Source of the DNA: Tetrapyrgos nigripes
Taxonomy: Eukaryota; Basidiomycota; Agaricomycetes; Agaricales; Campanellaceae
Assembly (NCBI GenBank): GCA_013368315.1
Contig: JAACJM010000175.1
Location: 1 to 64,000, forward strand
Reading direction: 5' to 3'
DNA: 64,000 bases
The notes beneath the pieces are model-generated. The model saw only the letters and a program-made list of their open reading frames with translations. It was not told where the DNA came from and searched no databases. The translations under genes and the position numbers were made by a program. The stretch's first letter is position 1. Every line of letters begins with the position of its first letter. Positions 1 through 13,600 of this stretch are shown here, piece after piece.

Positions 1-1226
1 TTCTTCTTCTACCGACTTGCCAGACTTGGGCTTCGAGAGCGGCAACGACATCGATGGCAACTTGGGCGGGAACGGATAGGCATTACCCACTTGAGGATGT
101 GTCGTCGGTGGGAGACCATCCCCGTGGACCACCTAGGCACTCTCTGTGGTGGTTGCATAGAATGCGAACCTCGAAGATGCGCAACATGTCTGCCTCTCGC
201 ATTCCCAAAATTACCATACCCCCCAAAACTCAACGCAGCCGCAAAAGACTCTCGTTCTCTTTCCCTTTCGTTCTCTGTATCACGATCTGTCTCTCTCTCT
301 GTTTCGGTTTCTGTCTCTTCTGCGCCCGTTCCCTCTTCGCCTTCGCGGCCACCGAGTTGATGAGACGATGTACGAGGGAGGAGTAAAGAAGCAGGACGGG
401 CGGTACGGTTGAATACGCGTACGTGTTCGAGGTCTGTGGGGAGAGAGGGAAAGTGGACGTTTTTGGGTGTGGAGACGGTGGAGGAGGTGGGGGAGTGTTG
501 CTCTGATGGGGAACCAGACGACATGGGGGTACCGTAACTCGAGTTGGGGGGAGAAGGGGAAGAATTGGAGGAGGAGAGAAGATCAGCTGGAGTGGATGGA
601 GCGGAACGGGCTCGGACGTGGAAAGAAGATTGGTGAGGGGGATTCGAGTTATTGTTGTTGTTGGGGTTTTGAGCAGGGATATTGGATGTAGAAGAGGATG
701 ATTTGAGGGATGATTTGAGCGGTTTACCGTTTGAGAGGAGAATAGGAGAAGAGGCTGTCCTCGAGGGTGATGGACGGACAGGTGGAGCGAGGAACTTTGG
801 GTTGGTCGTCGACGCCGGGGACGAGGCCAACGTCGGTGGCAATCCGCTCAGGGGACTTAGCATGGGACTATGTGTGGGCGAACTCTTTGGAAACGGATAT
901 GCGTTTTGCTGAACTTTGAGTTTGAGAGGAGGAATACCCGCCGCTGCTGCGTAGTCCCTCCTGGCGTTTTCATCGTCGTCGTCAGAAGAAGACTCGGTGG
1001 TGTCGTCTTCGCCGGATTGACGGCCAAAGTGGAAGCGCTTGGCGGTGGCAGAGGTGGGCGGTGTTTTACGACGGGGGAGGGCGCCGAGCGAGGTGAACGT
1101 GCCGGGACCTCGTTCGTCGGAGAATGCGCTGTAGGAACGACGATGACCGGGTCGACCCATGGAATGAGTTGGAAGAGGCGGGGACGTGAGGGATGCCGGG
1201 GGAGGGGTCGGGACGGAGTACGGCAT
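1..1226 (-). CDS. Protein phosphatase 1 regulatory (Gac1-type) subunit, N-terminal part
   Basis: Likely a targeting subunit that docks type-1 phosphatase (Glc7/PP1) onto glycogen-metabolism substrates. It reads from an ATG at 1226 to the left edge, so the 3' part is missing. Residues 1-250 are low-complexity Ser/Pro/Asn-rich with an acidic run near 79-87. KNVHF at 255-259 fits the RVxF PP1-docking motif and is followed by DLEHVRVFNR and ARPASLLLP, the stretch that precedes the CBM21 carbohydrate-binding domain in fungal Gac1 relatives; CBM21 itself would lie outside the window. The direct reading frame ends at 9, but a candidate 53-bp phase-0 intron (133-185, donor GTTGCG, acceptor CCTAG) leads into a Pro-rich frame that stays open to the edge. 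The splice model is inference; the family call rests on the RVxF and flanking motifs. Confidence 0.7.
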
Positions 1227-1770
1227 GGTGACGAGCTCGCTGTTGTTGGCAACGACGACGAATCAGTAAATGACGTCAGTGACAACGACGCCGACGGACC
1301 TTTGGTCACTGTGGACAACGACGAGCGCAAAGAGTCCAAGTGACTCTGAGGAGTATTGGGAGCAGCTGAAAAACCGCGGAGGAATAATGAAAAGGAGCAA
1401 CTGTGGTTTTGATAAACCCCTGCAAAAAAAAACACTGTCTGACAAGATCTCCGATGCTCCACTTCCTGACTAAGCAGATCCGTTCTTCCGATCCCGGTTG
1501 CAGCCGGTGAGAGCGCTTCTCGGTCTTCGATCCGGCACTGTATTCGTCTTATCTCGCCAGTTCTAGAACTCTCCCTAACGTCCTCGAACGACGCGCAACA
1601 TTGTCATCAAACGTTTGATGGCTACCGACATGTAGATAACCACTCCCTTCATTCTTCCAACGTGTCTCCATTTCCCAACTGTACCCCATCAATCAACAAT
1701 CAAACCACCTCCCTCCAAGCTATTCCCAAGCCTGCCTTCCAACAATAGCCACCAATATTAACAAACTGTC

Positions 1771-2271
1771 CCTCTTCCCGCGCTTTATCTTCTTTCTAAG
1801 CTTTTGCTACTACCCCAATCATCGTCTCTTCTGGAATTCCGCCCTTCGTCGCGTACCCTCGTTCCTGGGACTGTGGGCATGGCACCAATATCAGCATCAA
1901 GGACAGAAGGCCAGAAGAGAACGTTGGAGAGTCTGGACGACGATGTTGCACCACTTGCTCCATCGTTCTGGGTGCTCTACTGAGTACCGACTCTTTCTGG
2001 CTCCTCATGTTTTTTCTCACTCCCACGCTTCTTCACTTCGCTCCTCCGCTCTCCTCCCTCCAAGACTCAAGTCTAAAACTCTTAACTCGGTCTCAAGCAT
2101 TCAACTCTTATCTTTATACATTTAAGCTATTTATACTGTACCTACCGATATGACATGTACAGATACTACTTACACGCCAAGTGGACCCTGCATGTCCTTA
2201 CTCGTTATCTAATTGTATACCGAACGTCGTCGGTATGCATGTATCGGTACCGCCGTACAATGTACGCACAG
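1771..2271. repeat. Local direct duplication, copy 1
   Basis: This block matches 3251-3678 in the same order: CCCGCGCTTTATCTTC, CAAGCTTTTGC-like, CGTCTCTT(C/T)TGGAA, CCCTCGTTCCTG, CAGCATCAAGGACAG and GTACCGCCGTACAATGTACG are shared and spaced alike. A weaker match continues past it (2480-2640 against 3935-4030, sharing GATTGATTTGC and AATTGGCTA). The copies carry many substitutions and indels and no shared open frame, so this looks like an old tandem segmental duplication of non-coding DNA. Confidence 0.6.
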
Positions 2272-3250
2272 TTTTAATTTTATGATAACATCGCGTTCTG
2301 GTCTAGATCACGCCTACGGATTTATTGTCACTTTGCTGGCCATAGCGCTCCTGAGTAGTATAGTACCTTGATGGTGTCTCTATCAACGACAACGACAACG
2401 ACAATGATCACAACTATGTACAACGACAATCAAGCCATGTCCCAATCCCATATTCTTTACATGTTCTTATTGTTCCTATGTAGTCACTCAGCTGCAGGTG
2501 ATTGATTGATTTGCGGTCGCACAGCCGCACAGACTACACTGAGTCCAGAATAGTACTGAGTATACGTAGTACATATACATACTGGGGTAAGTAAGTAGCG
2601 TAGTCTGAACTTAAATTGGCTAGAGTCTTACTACAACTAATGCTAGTGGCGCAAATATCATGCCATCACTACCTAGGCCTTCAGCTGATTATGATGTATG
2701 CATGCACATATCTTCTCGAAGGCTGATGCTGAGTCTCAAATATGTGTCTCCAACCTCTACAAGTTACAACAACCGCAGCTGCAGGTGCAGATGCCGGCAC
2801 CCTCCGAGACCTTTCGTATGGGTGGCGTATAGGCATAGGTGGCAGTGACTCTGAGGCGCGGAAGCCCTGAGTGCTCCAAGGAACCAAGAAGAGAAGAGAG
2901 GCCAAGTTTGGACCATACCGGGAGGTAGTAGACACCGAAGGAGAATTTCTCAAACCTCAAACATTCGCCGTTTGGTGTTCTTTCAGCGAGGAGGACAAGG
3001 GGAGACGAGGAATATCAAGATATGAAATTAAAAATTTTATAATTAATATTATTGCTCGAGACATTCCAACAAGTACCCGCCTATTTAGCCACAATACACT
3101 GGGCACTTGGCGTAGAACATTCAAGAAGGATCGGGGCGCGCGTCTTTGCTAAGTTGCCTATTACTATTAGTAGGACTTAGTATGACGTTCAGTACTCAGT
3201 CCTCTTCTAAACATATCTCAAACTGATGCGAGTCGGTCTCAAGCTTAACG

Positions 3251-3678
3251 CTTCCCTTCCCGCGCTTTATCTTCCACATCTCCTTTTCAAGCTTTTGCCA
3301 TTGTCATTGCTCCAAGGGCCAAACGTCTCTTTTGGAACTCCAACTCCGACCTATTCATTCGAGGCATAGGCATACCCACTCCGCTCTTCGACGATACCTA
3401 CCCTCGTTCCTGTACATTGCTCTCCATCAGCATCAAGGACAGTCGAAGACTCGGAAGACTACTCGGTACATACTCATTGTCCAACAGAACGTTGGGAAGG
3501 GAAGAGTGGAGAATCAGAACCAATAAGTATGGGCATGACATGACATGTACATGTACATGTTCCTCCTTCCTTACAGTCTTACTCGCTGTCTAATTATACC
3601 TTTATATACCATATACCGAACGTCGGTAGTACGTCGGTATGTAAGTAGTAGCGGTACCGCCGTACAATGTACGCACAA
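3251..3678. repeat. Local direct duplication, copy 2
   Basis: Second copy of the block at 1771-2271, about 1.45 kb downstream in the same orientation. Shared anchors run from CCCGCGCTTTATCTTCC through GTACCGCCGTACAATGTACG. No TIR, LTR or target duplication was seen at the ends. Confidence 0.6.
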
Positions 3679-4407
3679 CAACAGTACTATTATTACCTAC
3701 CCATGCATGCACCTCAGAATTCAGCGAAGTCTAACAAACAAAATTCTAGTCAGGTTCATCGTCCAGCTGGCCATGCATATATATGGTACGTACCCTTGAA
3801 GCTTTGATGTACCCCTACCCCTGCTGATACCCCGTATTTGCCCCATATCTGTCCCATATCATACCCCAGTATCACTAGTCCACCAACGCTCGAGAACCAC
3901 AATCAATCAACCCGTGTTAACATTCGCATTGTTCCTATTCGTGATTGATATGATATGATTGATTTGCAGTGGCGTACTACTTACACATATACATAATATG
4001 TAGTTGAATTGGCTATATTCTGGTGGAGATGGAGGTGGAGGCCAGTCCCGCATAGATACTGTAGTACACTTCGAGTGGAGTTATTATTAGTATAACACCT
4101 CCCCGCGCTACATGTACAACTACTAGTAAGCTGGTAGTGGTGGTGATCACTTTGAATTTGCGAAGACAAGAAGACTGCCACCATATTCATCTCCATCTCC
4201 AACAGCGCTAGCAATGCAATGCAACGTACTTAAGTCTTACTTATTCCTGAAATTATTCAAAACATTCCAAGTAAAGTGCTAATACTATCGATCACATGCA
4301 CATACGCATATGGCGCCCACAGCTCCCGATTGCGACCTTACACAGCTCCTATAGTATTTATAGCTGTACTACTTATATAGCTCTCTATAGCTGCACGTTC
4401 GTACGAA

Positions 4408-4445
4408 GACTCAGACTCAGACTCGGACTCGGACTCGGACTCAGA
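4408..4445. repeat. Hexanucleotide tandem repeat (ACTCRG)n
   Basis: A run of six to seven ACTCAG/ACTCGG units, a simple sequence repeat with no coding context. Confidence 0.8.
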
Positions 4446-5739
4446 AATGCGCCACGCGTTTCTGAGCAATATTGTTATTCCACAGCCAACCAGCCAATCT
4501 TAGTCTTCAAGTCCATCGACGTGAATCCAGACTCACGAACAAAAGTAGATGAAAGCCTGCCGCGAGTTACCTTTAATTCTTATGATGATAAGATAGCATT
4601 TTAAGCACATACTACACACCGGCGGTACCTACGTACCCACAGCGTTGTGTACATAGAAGAGAAGATTGGTGCTCCACCCCACTACACTAGTCTGATCGAA
4701 CTGATCGATTGGACTGATTGGTAGTCAGTCGCTCCACCGTACTCGTCGCGTGATCCTCTTCCTTCCTCTTCCAACTTAACTTTCAAACATTTTGGGACGA
4801 GTTCGGTCCCTGTGGCGCAGCTTACAGCTAATTATAACAATCATAATGAAGTACAGTAGAGATAGGAGCAGACGCGCCGAGTGGAAGTTGCCAGAACTTT
4901 CAGCTTTTAGGGCGGCACTCGGCATCCTCGGATCCTTAAGCTTAAGTCCGGTTGGTCCAAGACTCCAACTTGAAGGTAAGTTGAAACTTGAGATTGATCC
5001 CCTCGATTTCTGACTTCTGGATTCGCAGACATGCGCAGGTCGCAGCTCGCAGGAAGGGGAGATCTAAGTCTTAGAGGCTGGAGGCTAGAGGCTGGAGGCT
5101 AGGGTACTAGAGTCTTATCTTACTTGCAACTTTTAATTGTGATTGGTGATTGTTTTTGTAGAAGAAGCCTCAGGTCGTAGATGGCCGTGAGCTTGAGTTA
5201 GGCTACATAAATCTGGAGTACTTCCGAGTCGGTACCGGTACCGGTAGCAGTTGAGGTAGCGATTGAGGCCTTGATCTTATGATCCTGGTCCTGGTCATGG
5301 TCATGGATCCATAAGTCTTTGGATGATCACCTATCACCTAGGTAGGTCAGAACTTCAGGCTCTAGTAAAGAACCTCGAGCTCTGGCCATATGGCTGCATC
5401 TGGGCGAATGACGAATGACGAATAGCCACAGGACACCCAAGAAACACAAGAAATACAAGAATCTTGTATTACTCTTGCACAATATTAATCGAACATGTTT
5501 CAACGTGTTTTATCTTCTGTTGATCCTGATCCTCGAATACGCTATGTTGCATATAGCTGTGGTCAGACTACAGCTGTACTAGATTCCTCCGTAGGTAGTG
5601 GCAGTGATTACGAGACCTATTTATAGGACGAGTCTTATTGTGAGCTCAAATGGCCGCATTTTTCGTATCCCGGGAAAATATATCCTATTCCGTCAGTTCG
5701 GCAGACTCGGCACCAAGCTTCATCAGGAAAATCACAAAC

Positions 5740-7072
5740 GTATGGAGGGTATGGGCGGTATGGGGAGCATGAATCCCATACCATTTTATACACTTTTTCT
5801 CAAATTGCCTTCAAAAGCCCCATACACTCTGTGTATAGATGTATGGATGTGCATGGAGGTATGGTGAAGGTATGTGTGTTACCTTCAATGAAACCAGAGA
5901 TGACTTGGCAATGCCACGAAAAGCTTGTAAACCCAAACTTATTGCAGGCGCTGTCTTTAAGCTGGTCCCGCCACCGCCGTTGTTCAACACTGTCGGGTGC
6001 ATGAGTCTCCTAGCGGCCTACATTAGTCTCCTATACAAATGGCTCTCCAGCTGTGAGATACTTAACGCAGAAAAAAGCGGGTGCTTATCGTTGAGACTCA
6101 GTACTATCATGGCTATGAACATTGGACAGTCAACGTTCAACGCACTCTGGAGAGTGCCAAGTCCCGACGCGCTTAAGCGAGGCTTAGCGAGCATGAAAGG
6201 TGACGTGTCTCGGTCACGAGACCATATTCAGTCGGAGCTTGAATCTTTTTCTAAGATCACTGACGCGAGCCGCGTCCTTTCATCTCTCCCTTTCTTCCCT
6301 CTCTCTCTCTCTGTTGTCCGTCCCGGTAATGTAAAGGCTTTGGTCTCGTCCGTCATCGCGTCATCCTCAAGCACCCATTCAAGTCAACTGGAGAGGAACT
6401 AGTAGCTCTGTTTTTGTTGGTGTCGGTTTTGCAGTGAGTCCATATGCACTCCATATTTTATGAGTATCACTGATGTCTGTGGGCCCCTTCGCTGCCTTCG
6501 ACCCCTCTGAATTGCGTGTGTTTGGATTTACACTGGGTATGTATGTTCCTTTATCATTGACTGGATCTCTGCTCACTGTCGTTTATCTTCAATCCAGGTT
6601 GTACATCGGCTAAGGTATCAGTCAAAGGTACGCATTTGCTCTTCGGTTGTTCTCGTTCTCTGCTGACATATCTTTTTTCATCAGTGTCTTGTTTCTTGCA
6701 GAGGTGGATATATGTGTAGTGTGGCAAAGAATGGTGGACACTGTTAGTGGTGACTGCGGTGACGAGTAACTCGGGGGTTTGTGCATCATGTACTAGTAGC
6801 ATATACTTGTGTATGTATGTTCTATGTAGACATCTCAATACATTCTGATCTGTGCCCTGTACCTTCCGCTATCAGTATTGACAACAAAAATAACAACAGC
6901 GAAGAGCACCCGCAGTGCTGAAAATGTATGGATATGCATGGAACGTGTGTATGGAATTGCATGGAAGCCTCGCGTAGGTGTGTATAGAGGAGGTATGGGA
7001 TTTATGTACCCTCCCTCAGCTCTATACACGTATAATTTGGTATGGGATGTATGGGCCCATACCATCCATACC
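5740..7072. mobile_element. Candidate DNA transposon with GTATGG-type inverted termini
   Basis: The left end reads GTATGGAGGGTATGGGCGG and then, 20 bp further in, ATCCCATACC; the right end read inward on the other strand gives GGTATGGATGGTATGGGCCC followed by ATCCCATACC. The inner parts of both ends are dense in GTATGG/CCATAC and share TGTATAGA and ATGCATGGA-like words, so imperfect inverted repeats of 100 bp or more are likely. No clear target duplication was found, so the ends are approximate. The interior shows good splice sites (6537-6684) but no recognised transposase. Confidence 0.4.
6473..6719 (+). CDS. Possible small spliced gene or relic inside the 5.7-7.1 kb element
   Basis: ATG at 6473 opens a frame broken by two well-formed introns: 6537-6597 (GTATGT...CCAG) and 6628-6684 (GTACGC...TCAG). 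Splicing gives 42 residues starting MSVGPFAAFDPSEL and ending in TAG at 6717-6719. No family was recognised and the product is very short, so this may be the remains of a longer element-borne gene. The paired introns are the only real evidence. Confidence 0.22.
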
Positions 7073-7410
7073 CATTCGGATTTTGCTGATGTTCTCCGCA
7101 AATTCTCCGTCAACTTTCGTCGAGCAACGAACTAGTGACCAGTGACCAGTGCCCAGTCCATGACCCACATCTACCTCTTCAGAGTCTATTGCATTTTGTG
7201 CAATGGGATGAGGACTCGTACCTGCCGCTGTATACAGTGGCCCGCACCGACATATTTATGAGCGGAAGTTGCTTCAACTTGGCATGTGCACTTGCTGCGT
7301 ACCGACTCAAAGGTACCAAAGCTTTCAAAAATTTGAAATCCTTGGAATTTGAACTCTTCCCTACTGACTACGGTCTACTACACTGTACGGTTGTCCTCGA
7401 AAAAAAGATA

Positions 7411-7663
7411 CATTACGAGGCCTTTAGGCTGAGTTAACTTAGGTCGACCTCGAAAACTTTTCCACGGGTTCAAACTCCCACCCCTGTTCGTTGGCGCTCG
7501 GCAAGCGCTCTCTGCAATCACGGTCGAGACCATCATGACGTCGTTCACGGCTTCCTCGGATAAACACATAACCAAGGCAGCGTAGGCAGCATCAGGGTGC
7601 GCCGTGTCTTCCTCCTCGCTTCCTCCCCCGATCCTGAGGGCCTCGTAGTTTGCCACGCGAAGC
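7411..7663 (-). repeat. Short TACGAGGCC inverted-end repeat, copy 1
   Basis: Starts TACGAGGCCTTTAGG and ends with the inverted GGCCTCGTA, followed by GTTTGCCACGCGAAG. Read on the minus strand it aligns with 17741-18063 along its length: GCGTGGCAAA(C/T)TACGAGGCCC at the start, GACGTCATG-like words, then AGGGGTGGGA(G/T)TTTGA, and GAGGTCG-CC-TAAGTTAACTC near the end. Size and TA-CGAGGCC ends fit a MITE. The GAGTTTGAACCC word resembles a tRNA B box, so a SINE origin is also possible. Confidence 0.45.
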
Positions 7664-10600
7664 GATGGCACTTTACCCCAGTAATATTAATTATTTTAAT
7701 TTCCAATGACCGTATTGATCATAAGGCTTCCGGTGGCCGCTGATAGGGTAGGTCTAGTAGCTAAGATAGTTATTAGTTGGCGCGTAACGCGTTGGGAGAG
7801 TCAGACTAGTCCACTGATAGGGTAGGTCTAGTAGCTCTGACTGGTACTAGTACAGAGTCAGAGTTGGGTTAGGAAATATCCTCTCAAGGGTGGCCGTGTC
7901 CGCCCTAGTCACCAGTCACCCTGACGCAGAGGCGTTGAGCGGTGGCAACATTTCGAACTATGGAACGACTCGGATGAGAATGGATATTTTGCTTACTATG
8001 ATTGAACCCTCCAGTTATTCGTTCCTTCCCTCCTGCCTCTTCTGTATTCTACTCTACTCTACTCTATTGAGTCTGGCAACCGTATATATTCAGGTACGTT
8101 GTTGGCTACACAGGTATAGAAGACCATCGACGTACTTATGACGTCAATCGATGTAGACGCTCCTCTGTATGATATGCCTTTCTAAACATATCTTTCTGAA
8201 TCTGTGGATCTCTATCCCATCTATCCGTACGTACTGAATACCTTTCATACATCATAGTAGACATAGATAGATAGAGATAGAGGAGTAGGTGGGGAGTATA
8301 AAAGGCTTCGAGATCCACTTGTTCCTCACTCAACCTTCGCCCCGCTTCCAATTCTTCTTAGGTTCTTCGTAATATTTGCGTTCTCCTCAACTCCCAGCTC
8401 CCAACTCTAAACGTCAAATACTCCAGCTTGACTCCAGCTCCAAGCTACGCAAAGCGTCATCGTACGCCAGCGTGTTATGTACCGATTTGGGAATCACGAC
8501 GGTAGCTCGAGATTGCCATGGACTTACGTATACGTAGTCCTATCTAGTCGCATCCACCCGCCACGTATCCATTCAGGATTGATGGTTAGGGGTCAATGTT
8601 ACAACCATCGACATCGACATCGACTCCACTAGCAGCAGCTTCGACGAAGCCTCGTATTGATAGGACGACTCGGACTCAGGGGCCAGGGGACTTGCAGGGG
8701 GCGAGTAGACGTCGACGATAGAACAAAGCGAACGGCAACGAGAACCAGGATTATTGATAGAGAAACGAGGAAGAAGCTTGGTGCTCATCGAGGGTGACTC
8801 AATTATGACTAGTGCGTACTATTCTGCTCGAACTTAACTACTAGCTCCTTGATATCTTTAATTTCTTCACCATTCATCGTCATTGAAAGAAAATTATCGA
8901 GACTACTGAGTTCTCTGTCTGTTCCATTCTTCGGCCGTCTGTCTATCTTGGACGCACACGTACGTTACTACGTTCTTCGCTCTTCCACGGTGAGCTCCTA
9001 TTCAGCATATTACTACCCAGCGCTTACTAGTACGCCTCATTCTCGTCTTATCCAGCCTCGTGCATCCCGTCGCGACCCCGTTGCATACTTACCACCAGAG
9101 ACCACCCCAATCTCAATCTCAACCCCACCTCACCCGGGCCACAGTCCCCACCATGCCCCGCTTACACGGTTCACGGGTACGGTACCGCCCCAGTGACCAT
9201 TTTCGCTAACACGTTTTCCTTAGGATCTCCACCAAGCGTTACTGGCAATCGCTACCACGCTCTTTTACCCCTCGATCTTTTCCCAACCTTCAATCTTATT
9301 CAGCAACCGTCTGGTAAACCCCAAGCAGACCCTCTTCCGACACTCCAAGCCTCTCCAAGCCAATCTAGGCCCCAACCCCAGCGTCCGAGCGTCCGCAAAG
9401 CTCAAGCCTCCAGAAGCCTCCCCGAAGCGGCAAGGGATAAATTAGCTTTCCTATTCCAGAATTTCCAATACTAGTCTCGACTGCCATGCCCATCAGTGCC
9501 CATCCCGCGGGCGCGCGCCTATCGCTTATCGCCTCCCGCTATAATCTCTCCGATCTAGTTAAGACTCGACCTCCGTACTTGCTATATCTGAAGATAGATA
9601 GTGAAAGTGAAAGTTCTGGGTTGTCTTAATCTAGGGTCTAGAAAGCGCTTCCTTCTCGCTCTGCCAGTGAATCAAAGATCACACGTTACACCTGGAGGCT
9701 GGTCTGGAGAGTCTGACTCGTGAGCCGTTGGCGGCGCCACTGGCAGTGGCAACAAAACGAACCACAAGTCATATCAAAAATCTTCAACTTATCATCATTA
9801 TTCGGGGCACATCGTCGACCGAGAGCTTCGTTTTTATTGTTCTTTGATCTGACATCGGCTGGTATACAACTGATTTATATACAGTGGTAGAACTAAACGC
9901 CAGATAGTCCCATACGTATAGATGTCTATATACCCGTGCTTGGTGGACGTCCTTTTGGTTCAAGTCTTCGCACACTCGGTACCGGTGCTCATGCGAGCTT
10001 TCAGAAGTCTCAGTCTCAAGCACGCCGTAGTCGACGATTTAATCACACTCATACTCTCGGAACTCGGATTCTGAATGGTTTTTCTCTCTCTGGCCTCGCT
10101 CTCCGAGCGGCGAGCCTACCGCTGCCTTTCGCTCTTTAACTCGGATTTTTGCCTTCAATTTGATATTCCAAGTGGCCATCGATATCGAGTATTACTAGGT
10201 ATTACTTCTCTCCAGCATATCATTCTCTGATCGGACTCTCTTTGCTTTCCTCCGATTCTTCAATGCTTAACGAGGCTTAAGACGGTAAGCATTAATCGGA
10301 ATCACGTATGAATATCCGCAATATACACAGGTTGTCAAGGACTTGAAGGCACGCTGATCCCCGACATTTTATTCTCAACAGTCAAAACCAATTAACAGGT
10401 ACCGGGGGGTTGAACCGCCTGGGATCTTCGTGCTTCTTCGTATCTATGGCGTGCTTGGACACGGATACTGACCGACGATTTGTACTTAAACGGCCTAACG
10501 TTTGATTATTTCCGTTATGCGCGGGCTGACCGATTCTCATTTTCGCAACGGCGGGAAGGAACGGAGTTTGTTCCAAGGCGATTCAACAAAGGTGTTCGGG

Positions 10601-13600
10601 ATTCGGGCAGGTCTCTGGAATTCCTTCTCTCCATCGAGCCGACTTTGAGCAAGTGCTGTACTCGCTTACCCGGCATATTTTCTTTCTGGTACGAAGTAAC
10701 GAAGTACTTCCACACGGCGAACGCGAAATGGCGTTACTCTCACTCCGGATGGCTGAGGAATGTTGGACCTATGTCAGAGTCTACGTCATATTTTCGCAGA
10801 ATTTAGTCGACGGACAATGTGACTTTGATTCAACACTACCTTGTCAACGCCCATCCTATCAGCGGTTGAGGAGGTCCTACGCAGCAAGCGCTTTATCTAT
10901 CAGATAACTACCATACGGTGCTCAGCGGTCAGTCCCCAAAACTGCGCGTATTCCCGATACCTTACCAGCTTCCAATGCTTCTCTATTCATCGCGTACGCG
11001 CCCAGAGTTCTTCGTATCCGTTTGCCGTTTGACGCGTCCACGCGTAGAGTCATCGGACAGTTCCGAAATCGGATCGGCATCATCTCGGGATCTCACAACT
11101 CAAATCATGACGCATTTATGATATCATGCGGTGCCAGGGTCTATTTTTAATTGAAATTTAATTTTCTTCGTCTCCATTTGGTTTGTCGTTTTACGTTTTA
11201 CGTGTACAGAACGTCCCAATCAACCGTTCCAAGTTGAAAGCCAAAGCTTCCTGGATACGGCACACATCATTTCTTCCTTCCGTCAGGTTGTCGTCGGGAC
11301 CTCGGGATTGAAGATATTGGGACTCTGGGTAGAGAGGAGTTATGATATGTAGGCTGACCGTGGGTCATGAGAGGTCAAAGCCACAAATCCGTATGTAAGT
11401 GCAAGGTCGTTTTGATTCGGGGTCAAGCCCAGTCAAACCCGACGACTCGCGTTCTTCCTTTTACACCATGAAACCGCCAAGAAGGAGCTTCAAGAGGTGT
11501 CGGCACTTCCGTATTTACGGAAAAGATTTACATACCTTCGGTTGAAGGGCCTCTGTCAGCTCTGGCCATGTTGTGCTATAATTTAGGTGCCCAATTGAGA
11601 CAACATAGGTGCTGTTAGGATTGAAATCATCATTTGACCCAGCTGTGGCTGAAAAACGAAGCCTGTCTGCTTGTGAATGATTTCAAACTTAAAGTCCGAC
11701 ATCCAGCGGGGTTAAGCGGCTGAACCTCCCAATAGGCTTGCTTGTCACTGCCCTTAAGGAATCAGACAATCAGCGTATACATACGTAGGCCATAGTATCA
11801 TGGGTCTGTTTCTGAGCCCATGCCAATTCGGGTTTTCTTCCAGTCAAAGTTTGTGGAGATATCACGGCTGTAAGCGCATAACAAACCGCCCCGCCTCGCC
11901 ACACCTTCCTGACTTTGTTGACATTCATTCCGAGCCGAATCCGAGTCCCAATCTAAGCTCGAGCTTTGCCCTGAATGGATACTGACGTAGTGAGATAAGT
12001 GCCTGAAGATATACTTTTACGTTTGGGCTCGACTTCAAGTATGCTACTGGCATACGCCACTTTAGTTCCTGGACAGCCCCAATATGATCTATGGTATGCC
12101 AATCCATTTCAAACTGCATTCAGTTGTGGGGATGAGGACGACCTAAGTGGTTGCTATGTTCAAAGCTTGAATGAAAACTGAAAACGAATGTGGTACCAGT
12201 CTATTCTCGAAGTTGTCCTTTCCTTAACAAGTTACAGAGTGTCTTCCGAGTAGACAATGATTACGACGCCTCGGACTCGGAGAAATCAGGTAAATTCATG
12301 ATGAGGATGAGCTAGCAGAAGAAGAAGAGAGTCTCTCGCCATCCGAACATCACGATAGTATTCTGCGAAGAATGCTTAGGACTATATCAAGAAACTGAGC
12401 AATCGGCAGTCAGCGTTTGCAATTGTCACTTCTAATTGATAAGTACCGTTCGGAAAGAAAAGGCGGTGGCACCGGCTGTTTCTCGCACATGAGCTTCGAC
12501 CTATACAGTCTGACAATAAATCAGTAAAGAGAGACAGCCTCTCTCATAACGATGATTTCGAAGCTACCAGCGGAAGAATTCAAGAAACGCGACAGGTTGT
12601 TCTGAATAGTAAATATCCCGACGGTCCTGTGAGCACGAATCATGAGACTACAGCCGAAGTAAGTTAGGAATCAATTTCCCGAACAGTTGATGAATAGGTC
12701 CTTATCGCGAACCCTGTATATATCGTAATCCGAGGAAGCATGAAAGATACACATAAGAAAGAATTATGGGAAATAGAACGTAGATACACACGGAACCTTT
12801 GATCAACTACCGCCATCACTATGTGATTCAACAGTCGAGGTAAGTCTTGCTCCATCTTCTGACTGGAATTCGATGGCGATCTATTTACCGTGGAGGCAAG
12901 TTCATACAGCTTCGAAGATGTCTCGGGTAGTCATTGTCAGACGATGCGCACAAAGAATGGCGAGTGGGCATTCGGATGTAGGCCGTCCTTACCAGTCAGC
13001 CACTGAACATAAACTTCAGCCACTTTTACGTCCGCCACGCCGCGGCCTATACTAATATCAAAGCTGTATATTCGGTTAGATACCAGGTTAAGGTCAACTT
13101 AATATGGAACTCTTCAAGTTTCTCAATGAATGTCAGCGTCGCGCCTCCATTCGTACTGGATGAGAAGAATCAAACGATTTGATATGCATTTTTTGGACGT
13201 GAAGGTCGGAAATGAACGTGGAATGCGATTGACAGTGCAGGAATAAGTGGTAAGTTGTTATGAAGACATTTAAACAGCGATCTACAATCGCTAGCGTACC
13301 TGTTACAAGATTTAAACGGTAAGCTGTCATAGCAGTAGTCTAGACCCAAGCATCTCGCTCAGTTCGATAGGCCCCTGTTCCACTATCTCTAACGAGCTGC
13401 GGACATCACTCTTGAGATGGACATTTAGTCGCTGTCATACCTCGCTGCAGAGATAAGAAGAATATTAAATACGTGATAACAGACATGAAAGTTACTCTGT
13501 GTTATGCACAGGATGAGTTGACTGGGAGACAACGACAGATTGTGGGCGTAGAGAGCGTCTCTTGAGAATTCCGGAAAGTTAACGCCGCGTCATAAGATGG

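Larger units (their letters stand above)
1227..5739. other. Intergenic, no convincing gene
   Basis: About 4.5 kb without a reading frame that looks coded. It holds the 5' leader of the PP1 subunit gene, a diverged direct duplication (listed separately), short tandem runs such as AACGAC repeats near 2390-2405 and GGCTGGAGGCTAGA repeats near 5070-5103, and AT-rich stretches. Several small open frames exist on both strands but none has a recognisable motif or consistent splice sites. Confidence 0.6.

Noticed and set aside
5839..6402. 187-codon plus-strand frame
   Set aside because: It starts inside the GTATGG-rich inverted end and has no family resemblance; kept only as part of the candidate element.
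8297..8303. TATA box as proof of a gene at 8.3-9.5 kb
   Set aside because: A CT-rich leader follows but no start codon leads into a supported frame; Pro-rich frames at 8849-9474 change frame repeatedly.
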